This document shows positions 53,043-60,093 of a stretch of DNA of 64,000 nt, one piece after another. Position numbers and translations under genes: made by a program. Origin of the DNA: Xanthocytophaga flava (GTDB lineage: Bacteria; Bacteroidota; Bacteroidia; Cytophagales; 172606-1); assembly GCF_030068545.1 (NCBI RefSeq), contig NZ_JASJOR010000005.1:62001-126000 (forward strand). The letters run 5' to 3'. The first letter of the stretch is position 1, and each line of letters begins with the position of its first letter. Under the pieces are notes generated by a model, which searched no databases, was not told the origin of the DNA, and worked only from the letters and a program-made list of their open reading frames with translations.

Positions 53043-53996
53043 ATGAGAAAAGATATTTTACACTTTACATGTGGATTCGTTTTATTGGCATTTTTTCTGG
53101 CTACAAATGTAGCTGAAGCCCAGAGATCCCGCCAACGGGGGCCTTTGCGAAATTCTCGCTTGTATAGTGGGCTTAGCAACTATGGAGTAATGAAACTTTC
53201 TGTTGGAGTAGGAAGCGCAACTTATTTTGGTGATTTGTGTGAAACTGGAGATTGTATAAGTGTGAGACCTTACTTTAATCTGGGATTTGATTATCGTTTT
53301 GGTGGGCGGGTTCGTGCACGTATGGAAGGGGCCTATTTTCGCTTGGCATCAACTGATGCAGGTGGGAAAAATGCTGTACGAAATTTGTCTTTCCGTTCAG
53401 GAAATATAGAAGTAGCAGCTACCGGTATATTTGAATTTTATTCTTATAATAAATTCTTTAATCAACGCCCTCTTTTTAGCCCTTATTTGTTTGCGGGTAT
53501 TGGAGTTAGTTACTTTACTCCTCGTACCAAGTATCAGGGAAGTTGGTATACCTTGCCTCGTTATGATACTGAAGGAGTAGACTATAGCCAGTTTACACCT
53601 GTAATACCTTTTGGTTTTGGGGTGCAGATTGCATTGGCAAACGAGTGGGATTTAAGTATTGAAGTGGGATATAGAAAGATATTTACAGATTATCTGGATG
53701 ATGTAAGTACAGTTTACCAGAACAATGCAACAATGGATCCTATTGCAGCTGCTTTGGCAGACCGGACAAAAGAATTAGGTGGAGCAGCTCCTACCTATGA
53801 TTCAAATGATAAGGTTCATTGGAATGAAGGACATAAGAGAGGTAATCCAGATAGAAAAGATTCTTATATTATTGTTGCCGCAAAATTAGAGTATACAATC
53901 AATCCATTGGTTAAAACCCGTCGTAGCAACGTTAAATTCAGAAGACCTAAATTTTCTGGAGGTACAGGTGGCTCTCGTCAGAAAAGAAGAAGATAA
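53043..53996 (+). CDS. Outer membrane beta-barrel protein (DUF6089-like)
   Basis: A 317-aa exported protein with a signal peptide (about 1-27, ending AEAQ). Alternating amphipathic strands rich in Tyr, Phe and Gly fit an 8-strand-type outer-membrane barrel: GVGSATYFGDLCE, FNLGFDYRFGGRVRARME, LFAGIGVSYFTPRTKYQG, DLSIEVGYRKIFTDYLDD. It closely resembles the DUF6089 group of Bacteroidota. The C-terminus is Arg/Lys-rich (GGSRQKRRR), unusual for a barrel end and perhaps periplasmic. I chose ATG 53043 rather than the longer frame because it starts the signal peptide. It follows pcm. Confidence 0.82.
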   Translation: MRKDILHFTCGFVLLAFFLATNVAEAQRSRQRGPLRNSRLYSGLSNYGVMKLSVGVGSATYFGDLCETGDCISVRPYFNLGFDYRFGGRVRARMEGAYFRLASTDAGGKNAVRNLSFRSGNIEVAATGIFEFYSYNKFFNQRPLFSPYLFAGIGVSYFTPRTKYQGSWYTLPRYDTEGVDYSQFTPVIPFGFGVQIALANEWDLSIEVGYRKIFTDYLDDVSTVYQNNATMDPIAAALADRTKELGGAAPTYDSNDKVHWNEGHKRGNPDRKDSYIIVAAKLEYTINPLVKTRRSNVKFRRPKFSGGTGGSRQKRRR

Positions 53997-54017
53997 ATCA
54001 GATAAATATATTGTGTG

Positions 54018-54045
54018 AGGCAGTCTGGATAAATACAGGCTGCCT
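54018..54045 (+). terminator. Terminator after the beta-barrel gene
   Basis: Stem aggcagtctg / caggctgcct (54018-54027, 54036-54045; one G-U pair) followed by ttttta. Confidence 0.75.
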
Positions 54046-54100
54046 TTTTATTTTGCTATAAATCGTTTTACCTTCGTGTCCATATTAAATGGCCTTCTAA

Positions 54101-54622
54101 ATGACAGAGAAAAAAATTGTTAAAGAGTCACTTACCACAATGACCGAGATGGTATTTCCCAATCATACCAACGGCTTAAATAATCTGATGGGAGGGTGGC
54201 TTATGTACTGGATGGATATAGTAGCTGCGATTGCTGCTCAGCGGCATGCCAGTGCTATTGTTGTAACTGCTTCTGTAGATAATATTTCTTTCTCAGAACC
54301 CATTAAGGTGGGAGATGTAGTAACACTAAGAGCACAGGTTACTCGCGCTTTTAACACCTCTATGGAAGTATATATTGAGGCTTGGACAGAAAATATTCCT
54401 AATCGTCGGAAGCTGGCTACTAATAAAGCTTTTTTTACATTTGTTGCTTTGGATAAGGATGGCAAACCAACTACAGTGCCAGAGGCAGTTCCTGAAACAG
54501 AGGCAGAAAATTCGTTATATGAAGGCGCCTTACGTAGACGCCAGTTACGGTTGATTCTTGCTGGACGTATGACTCCCAATGATGCTAATGAACTGAAAGC
54601 AATTTTTGATATAAAAGAATAA
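54101..54622 (+). CDS. Acyl-CoA thioesterase (hotdog fold, YciA/ACOT-like)
   Basis: A 173-aa cytoplasmic hotdog thioesterase hydrolysing acyl-CoA. The helix and loop motif NHTNGLNNLMGGWLMYWMDIVAAIAAQRHA (in two blocks near 20-50) and the strand VVTASVDNISFSEPIKVGDVV are characteristic. FTFVALDKDGKPTTVP near 125-140 is also conserved. The substrate chain length is unknown. It is monocistronic, closed by a compact terminator shared with the convergent M16 gene. Confidence 0.9.
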   Translation: MTEKKIVKESLTTMTEMVFPNHTNGLNNLMGGWLMYWMDIVAAIAAQRHASAIVVTASVDNISFSEPIKVGDVVTLRAQVTRAFNTSMEVYIEAWTENIPNRRKLATNKAFFTFVALDKDGKPTTVPEAVPETEAENSLYEGALRRRQLRLILAGRMTPNDANELKAIFDIKE

Positions 54623-54625
54623 AGA

Positions 54626-54651
54626 AAATGCCCCTTACACAAGGGGCATTT
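54626..54651. terminator. Bidirectional terminator between thioesterase and M16 genes
   Basis: An 11-bp stem aaatgcccctt / aaggggcattt (54626-54636, 54641-54651) with an acac tetraloop. Confidence 0.85.
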
Positions 54652-54652
54652 G

Positions 54653-55894
54653 TTATTGTGTGGCAATATAATGTAGTGTAGAAGTATTTTCAGGTTTTAA
54701 TGTTTCGATTGCCATTTGATGAAGGGTGGCAGGTGTGATAGCTTCAATTCGTTCTGTCTCCCGATTAACCTCTTCAACATCTCCCATATTGGCATAAAAT
54801 GCGAGGTTCATGGCCCGATTAAGAAGTTCTACTTCTGAATATATCAGAGAGGATTCTGCCTGGTTCTTTACTTTAGTTACCTCTGCTTCTGGAATGCCAT
54901 CTGCTACTATTTCCTCTATAATTTCCTGAATAGCCGCATCCGCTTTTTCCAAGGAAATACCACCATTGATCTGCCCCTGAATTACCATTAGGCCAGGATC
55001 TATAGAATTAAGAGTATAGGCGGATATGTTGCTGAAAAGTTTCTGCTCCTTAACCAGATTATCATACAAGCGGGATGACTTTCCTCTCCCCAGGATATCG
55101 CTAAGAAGATCTGCATTGAAATAGGCCGATACATCTGTTTTTCCTACAATATGAAATGCCTTATAAATGGCATTCAAAGGAACAGACGCCTCTACTTTCA
55201 GTTTTCGTTCAGCAGTTTGTAGAGGCTCTTTAGGTAATTCCCGAACATAGGATTTTCCAGCGGGAATAGGTTCAAACCATTTTTTACACAACTGCTTTAC
55301 TTGTTCCAGTGTTATATCTCCAGCAACAACCAGAATGGCATTATTTGGGAGATAATACTTGTAAAAGAAATCCTGAACATCTTGCAGGGTTGCTTGTTCT
55401 ATATGAGAAATGTCTTTCCCGATGGTAGCCCAGCGATAGGGATGTACCTGATAAGCTAGTGGACGAAGTTTTAACCAAACATCACCATATGGTTGGTTAT
55501 AATATCGCTGTTTGAACTCCTCTATCACTACTTTTTGTTGAATTTCCAACACTTTTGGATCAAAAGAAAGACTCAGCATCCGATCACTTTCAAGCCAGAA
55601 AGCCGTTTCGATATTGGCTGCTGGCAATGTGATATAATAATTGGTAATATCAGGAGAAGTGAACGCGTTGTTTTCTCCTCCTACCAACTGCAGAGGTTCA
55701 TCATAGGATGGAATGTGTTTACTACCACCAAACATGAGATGTTCAAAAAGATGTGCAAACCCTGTTCGGTTTTCATCTTCGTCTCTCGATCCCACATTAT
55801 AAAGTATATTTACTGCTGCCATGGGTGTACTATGATCTTCATGTACGTATACCTGTAAGCCATTGTCTAATATGAAATTTTGATAATGAATCAT
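54653..55894 (-). CDS. M16 family zinc metallopeptidase, second copy
   Basis: A 413-aa half-size pitrilysin-family peptidase. The inverted zinc motif is HLFEH (H48-E51-H52) and the third ligand is in VVIEEFKQRY near 125-126, so it should be active. The R/Y pair typical of the C-terminal domain is around GRGKSSRLYDNLV. It lacks a signal peptide, as does the paralog at 1825. I chose ATG 55894 (MIHYQNF). The longer frame starts at TTG 55930. Confidence 0.92.
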   Translation of the reverse strand: MIHYQNFILDNGLQVYVHEDHSTPMAAVNILYNVGSRDEDENRTGFAHLFEHLMFGGSKHIPSYDEPLQLVGGENNAFTSPDITNYYITLPAANIETAFWLESDRMLSLSFDPKVLEIQQKVVIEEFKQRYYNQPYGDVWLKLRPLAYQVHPYRWATIGKDISHIEQATLQDVQDFFYKYYLPNNAILVVAGDITLEQVKQLCKKWFEPIPAGKSYVRELPKEPLQTAERKLKVEASVPLNAIYKAFHIVGKTDVSAYFNADLLSDILGRGKSSRLYDNLVKEQKLFSNISAYTLNSIDPGLMVIQGQINGGISLEKADAAIQEIIEEIVADGIPEAEVTKVKNQAESSLIYSEVELLNRAMNLAFYANMGDVEEVNRETERIEAITPATLHQMAIETLKPENTSTLHYIATQ

Positions 55895-56112
55895 GATAAT
55901 TTCGTTGGTTTTAAGATTGTATTCAGGCAACCTATACTGCTAAACCCTTATATGTTGAAAAGGTTGCATAGTCCGAAAGAAATTGAAAATTATGAATATA
56001 AACAAATGAACCGTCAAAGTAGTAATTTCTTATAGTCCATACTTCAGAAAAGTATGAGGATTGAATTTCTAAAAAACATTTGCACATTTGCGATACGCTA
56101 TTGTTTTCCTAT

Positions 56113-58104
56113 ATGAAATTTGACCGCAAACATTACTCTGACGATACACTACGTAACCTTTACCATTCTTTGGTAAAACCTCGTCTGATAGAAGAAAAAA
56201 TGCTGATTTTGCTTCGACAGAACCGTGTTTCAAAATGGTTTTCGGGTATAGGCCAGGAAGCTATTGCTGTAGGGGCTACTGCTGCACTGGAATCAGATGA
56301 ATATGTATTACCCTTGCATCGCAATCTGGGAGTATTTACAGTGCGTAATTGTCCGTTACCTAAATTGTTCGCACAATGGCAGGGAAAGCAGGATGGGTAC
56401 ACCAAAGGAAGAGATCGGTCTTTTCACTTTGGGACACATGATGAACACATTATTGGTATGATTTCACACCTAGGTCCTCAGTTGGCGGTGGCAGATGGAA
56501 TTGCTCTGGCAGATAAACTGGCTGGAAATCCAAAGGTTACTCTGGTATTTAGTGGAGATGGTGGTGCAAGTGAAGGTGATTTCCATGAAGCCTTAAATGT
56601 AGCAGCTGTATGGGATCTCCCTGTTATTTTTTTAGTAGAAAATAATGGATATGGACTTTCTACACCCAACAACGAACAGTTCAGATGTCGTTCCTTTATC
56701 GATAAAGGAATTGGTTACGGGATGGATGCGTTTCAGGTAGATGGCAATAATGTCCTTGAAGTATATGATACGGTACAGCAACTGTCGCGTAATCTGCGAA
56801 AAAGACCTCGTCCGATTTTGCTGGAAGCCTTGACCTTCCGAATGAGAGGGCATGAAGAAGCATCAGGTACTAAGTATGTTCCTCAGGTGCTTTTTGAGGA
56901 ATGGGGAAAAAAAGACCCGGTTTTGAATTATGAGAGATATTTACTGGAACAAAATGTTTTGACAACAGATGAAATCGAGAAAGTACGCCAAGACATTCGA
57001 CAGGAAATAGAACAGGCATTGTCTGTGGTTTTTGATCTTCCTGAAGTTGTGGTAGATACAGAAGAAGAACTGGCAGATATGTATTATACTCCTACTTCTT
57101 CAGCACACTCTTCTAATGAGAATCCTTCAACAGGTGAGCGGTCAATCCGATTTATTGATGCCATTTCCGAATCACTACGGCAAAGTATGGAACAGTTTCC
57201 GGAACTAGTGCTTATGGGGCAGGATATTGCAGATTATGGTGGCGTATTTAAAATTACAGATGGCTTTGTAAACAAGTTTGGTAAGGATCGGGTTCGTAAT
57301 ACACCCTTGTGTGAATCTGCAATTTTAGGTGCCTCATTGGGTTTATCTATCAAAGGATATAAGGCTATGGTAGAAATACAGTTTGCCGATTTTGTAACCA
57401 GTGGATTTAATCAGATTGTCAATAATCTGGCGAAGAGCCATTATCGCTGGGGACAAAATGTAGATGTGGTTGTACGAATGCCTACCGGAGCTAATACTGC
57501 GGCAGGTCCCTTTCATTCTCAGTCTAATGAAGCGTGGTTCTTTCACACTCCTGGATTAAAGGTTGTCTATCCATCCAATCCCTATGATGCCAAAGGATTA
57601 TTAAATGCTGCCTTAGCTGATCCTAATCCTTATTTATACTTTGAGCATAAATATCTTTACCGATCTATTTCTGGTCCAGTCCCTGAAGAATACTATACAG
57701 TACCTATTGGAAAAGCTGCCTTAGTAAGTGAAGGGGAGGATCTGACGATTGTAACCTATGGATTGTGTGTGCACTGGGCAAAAGAAATTATTGCTGAGCT
57801 AGGAGAAGGTGGTTCTGTTGATATCATTGATCTGCGTACTTTATTGCCCTGGGACAAAGAAGCCGTAGCAAAGAGTGTCCAAAAGACAGGCCGCGTCTTG
57901 GTGGTACATGAAGATACACTTTCAGGAGGAATCGGAGCGGAGATTGCTGCCTGGATAGGTGAAAATTGTTTTATGTATCTGGATGCACCTGTTATGCGTG
58001 AAGGCAGTCTGGATACGGCAGTGCCGTTTTCTCCTGTGTTGGAAAAGAACTTTCTACCCCGAAAACGTATGGAGGAAAAGATTAAGAAATTATTAGTTTA
58101 TTAA
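56113..58104 (+). CDS. Fused alpha/beta E1 component of a 2-oxo acid dehydrogenase
   Basis: A 663-aa thiamine-diphosphate enzyme. Residues 1-330 are the E1 alpha type, with the ThDP motif GDGGASEGDFHEALN and NNGYGLSTP. Residues about 350-663 are the E1 beta type (MGQDIADYGGVFKITDGF, FADFVTSGFNQIVNNLAKS, RMPTGANTAAGPFHSQS). The two halves are joined by a short Ser-rich linker. Such fusions are common in Bacteroidota and act in branched-chain 2-oxoacid or pyruvate dehydrogenase complexes; the choice cannot be made by eye. E2 and E3 genes are absent here. I chose ATG 56113 over an upstream TTG. Confidence 0.93.
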   Translation: MKFDRKHYSDDTLRNLYHSLVKPRLIEEKMLILLRQNRVSKWFSGIGQEAIAVGATAALESDEYVLPLHRNLGVFTVRNCPLPKLFAQWQGKQDGYTKGRDRSFHFGTHDEHIIGMISHLGPQLAVADGIALADKLAGNPKVTLVFSGDGGASEGDFHEALNVAAVWDLPVIFLVENNGYGLSTPNNEQFRCRSFIDKGIGYGMDAFQVDGNNVLEVYDTVQQLSRNLRKRPRPILLEALTFRMRGHEEASGTKYVPQVLFEEWGKKDPVLNYERYLLEQNVLTTDEIEKVRQDIRQEIEQALSVVFDLPEVVVDTEEELADMYYTPTSSAHSSNENPSTGERSIRFIDAISESLRQSMEQFPELVLMGQDIADYGGVFKITDGFVNKFGKDRVRNTPLCESAILGASLGLSIKGYKAMVEIQFADFVTSGFNQIVNNLAKSHYRWGQNVDVVVRMPTGANTAAGPFHSQSNEAWFFHTPGLKVVYPSNPYDAKGLLNAALADPNPYLYFEHKYLYRSISGPVPEEYYTVPIGKAALVSEGEDLTIVTYGLCVHWAKEIIAELGEGGSVDIIDLRTLLPWDKEAVAKSVQKTGRVLVVHEDTLSGGIGAEIAAWIGENCFMYLDAPVMREGSLDTAVPFSPVLEKNFLPRKRMEEKIKKLLVY

Positions 58105-58118
58105 TTTTTATAATACTC

Positions 58119-58173
58119 AAAGAGAATCCCATAGACAATTCATCATATTCAAACTATCTATGGGATTCTCTTT
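58119..58173 (+). terminator. Terminator after the fused E1 gene
   Basis: A 17-bp perfect stem aaagagaatcccataga / tctatgggattctcttt (58119-58135, 58157-58173) with a T-rich tail. Confidence 0.8.
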
Positions 58174-58233
58174 TATTTATTTCCCCGTATTTTTGGTGGT
58201 ACTATACTATCAAGGAAAGACAGTTGGCACAAC

Positions 58234-59097
58234 TCATTTTTTCTTATTTCTGATAGCAGACTTATTTCCAGAGCTGCCCAACCACAATAGTCCGTCTATA
58301 ATCAACTTGTTTTGTGTCTCATTGGCAAAGGTAAAGGATAACTCCTTATTGGTGCCATGCTCATAATCTATATCATTGTGACCCATATTAAGATAGAGCA
58401 TCTTATACTTTTTGTTAGTCCAGACTACAGGATAGTATCCACTATGCCATATCTCATGAGGCTTAGGCCCTGTACCTAGAGGAAAGCTTGTTGAATCAAT
58501 AGATAATAGTATATCAATATCAGGATTTTTTCGTAAGTCATTACTCCAGCGATACCATTCATTGGGTGATGATTTGAACGTAACAGGCAAATTTTTGGCA
58601 GCAGGGTGCTTCGGCTTTTCTACACGTAATACGGCTGAAGTAGGTCTCCATGTATTACTACCATAAGAACCTGAGCCAAGAAAAGTGTTGTGATACCAGT
58701 CCCAGTTTTGGGGATAGGTAGAAGGAGTTAAAGCAAAACCTGCAAAGTGAAAACCCATCCATGCCCCTCCATTTTCCATGTATTTTTGGAATGCTTCCCG
58801 TTGGGTAGGTAGTTCAGGGCGTGTGTCCAGAAACAATACTACCTGATAGCCAGATAAAAACTGTTCATTCAAATTGTTCCAGTTAGAAGTAGTATCATAG
58901 GTAAAATTATATTTGTCTACCATTTGAGGAAACCACTTATTGGCTTCATGAACAAAACTAATATGTGCCTGATCATTCTTTGCCGTATAAAAGGCAATTA
59001 CTTTGAATTTGGAAGCTACTGTTTGAGCCTGAAGTAGGCTAAGGCCTGTAAGAAGGTAAAGTAAAATTGATTGCAAAAAACGTGTGAATGGTTTCAT
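58234..59097 (-). CDS. Exported ThuA domain-containing protein
   Basis: A 287-aa protein with a Sec signal peptide (about 1-25, ending LLQAQ). The ThuA fold is a class I glutamine-amidotransferase-like domain of unknown activity, linked to trehalose and other sugar utilisation. Visible blocks are VIAFYTAKNDQAHISFVHEA, VVLFLDTRPELPTQREAFQKY, GGAWMGFHFAG (in place of the amidotransferase nucleophile elbow), and the late PVVWTNKKYKMLYLNMGHNDID. It lies 54 bp downstream of the Nudix regulator on the same strand, next to the PQQ sugar dehydrogenase and exported isomerase genes, so a role in carbohydrate turnover is likely. Confidence 0.88.
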   Translation of the reverse strand: MKPFTRFLQSILLYLLTGLSLLQAQTVASKFKVIAFYTAKNDQAHISFVHEANKWFPQMVDKYNFTYDTTSNWNNLNEQFLSGYQVVLFLDTRPELPTQREAFQKYMENGGAWMGFHFAGFALTPSTYPQNWDWYHNTFLGSGSYGSNTWRPTSAVLRVEKPKHPAAKNLPVTFKSSPNEWYRWSNDLRKNPDIDILLSIDSTSFPLGTGPKPHEIWHSGYYPVVWTNKKYKMLYLNMGHNDIDYEHGTNKELSFTFANETQNKLIIDGLLWLGSSGNKSAIRNKKK

Positions 59098-59151
59098 ACG
59101 AATTTATAAGTAAGTAGTTTACAAGTGTGGGTTATAACTGAGAGTACAATT

Positions 59152-59925
59152 TTAAAATCCAAAGGCAAGGCCTGCCGTAAGGGCGTTCTCGTAATTTTTT
59201 TCATGAAATCTATAATAATAGGGTGATTTGTGTGGGCCTACACTTTTTCGTTCTTCTAACTTTTCTAAAATGCCCAATCCCAGTATCTTCTTTTGGAAAT
59301 TACGGCGATCCAGGGGTTTGTCTACTATTGTTTCGTAAAGTTTCTGTAATTCGGGCATAGTAAACTTATCCGGAAGCAAATTATACCCAATAGGCTGGTA
59401 ATGTAGTTGGGCTTGAAGTGTCTGCAATGCTAGGTCTACCATATGATCATGGTCAAAAATTAATACAGGTAGTTGATGAATGTCCCACCAGACACATTCT
59501 TCTGTAAAAAGATCAGGTGTAGGAGTAGCTTTTGAAAATTCTACCAAGGCATAGTATCCAATGGATACAATTCTTTCCATTAACCAGTTATTAGGTGGTA
59601 TAGGTAATTGCACAGCATTGAGAAAATACTGACTACTTTGCGTTTTCAGACGATCCGGATCTCCAAATGTCTGGTACTGCTTCAAAAATATTTTATCCAG
59701 GCCAGTCCGTTCTTTCAAAATGCGTTGTGCTGCTATGTCAATGTGTTCATTCCTCTGTATATGTCCACCTGGTAATGCCCATCCATCCAGATATTTTGAC
59801 CGCAAAAGCAGAATCTTTAATTGATTGTCATGAAATCCAAACACTGCACAGTCTATTGAAAGATGTGGAACATAAGTAAGATGGCCATTAAAAATGAAGT
59901 CGTGTAGTTCTTTTGTTACATTCAT
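59152..59925 (-). CDS. Nudix-domain transcriptional regulator (NrtR/AraR-like)
   Basis: A 257-aa protein with an N-terminal Nudix domain (about 1-150) and a C-terminal winged helix (about 165-245, MPELQKLYETIVDKPLDRRNF). The Nudix box at 54-76 is degenerate: G54, E60, R68, E72 and G75 are kept, but the positions normally Glu after R68 and after E72 are I69 and R73. Hydrolysis is therefore unlikely, and the domain probably senses a nucleotide-sugar-like ligand, as in NrtR and Bacteroides AraR. A 21-bp inverted repeat lies immediately upstream, between it and the sugar dehydrogenase gene. I chose ATG 59925. Confidence 0.88.
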   Translation of the reverse strand: MNVTKELHDFIFNGHLTYVPHLSIDCAVFGFHDNQLKILLLRSKYLDGWALPGGHIQRNEHIDIAAQRILKERTGLDKIFLKQYQTFGDPDRLKTQSSQYFLNAVQLPIPPNNWLMERIVSIGYYALVEFSKATPTPDLFTEECVWWDIHQLPVLIFDHDHMVDLALQTLQAQLHYQPIGYNLLPDKFTMPELQKLYETIVDKPLDRRNFQKKILGLGILEKLEERKSVGPHKSPYYYRFHEKNYENALTAGLAFGF

Positions 59926-59943
59926 ACTGAACAAATCTAATAT

Positions 59944-60010
59944 TTTTTATTGCGTAACTAATACATTCTATATTTTTTAGTATTATTGTGTATTAAGTAC
60001 GCAATAAAAA
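59944..60010. promoter_or_regulatory. Inverted repeat, probable operator of the Nudix regulator
   Basis: 13-bp perfect arms tttttattgcgta (59944-59956) and tacgcaataaaaa (59998-60010) extend to 21-bp arms (59944-59964, 59990-60010) with two mismatches. They lie in the divergent region between the regulator and the PQQ dehydrogenase gene. A TAGATTTG (reverse strand, 59932-59939) adjoins the left arm. Confidence 0.6.
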
Positions 60011-60093
60011 TTTTCTGAGTCAACTTCTTGCCTTATAACGATTACAATCTCCAGTTCTAACACCTGTTTATCTTTCATATTTAATTCTTTTTT

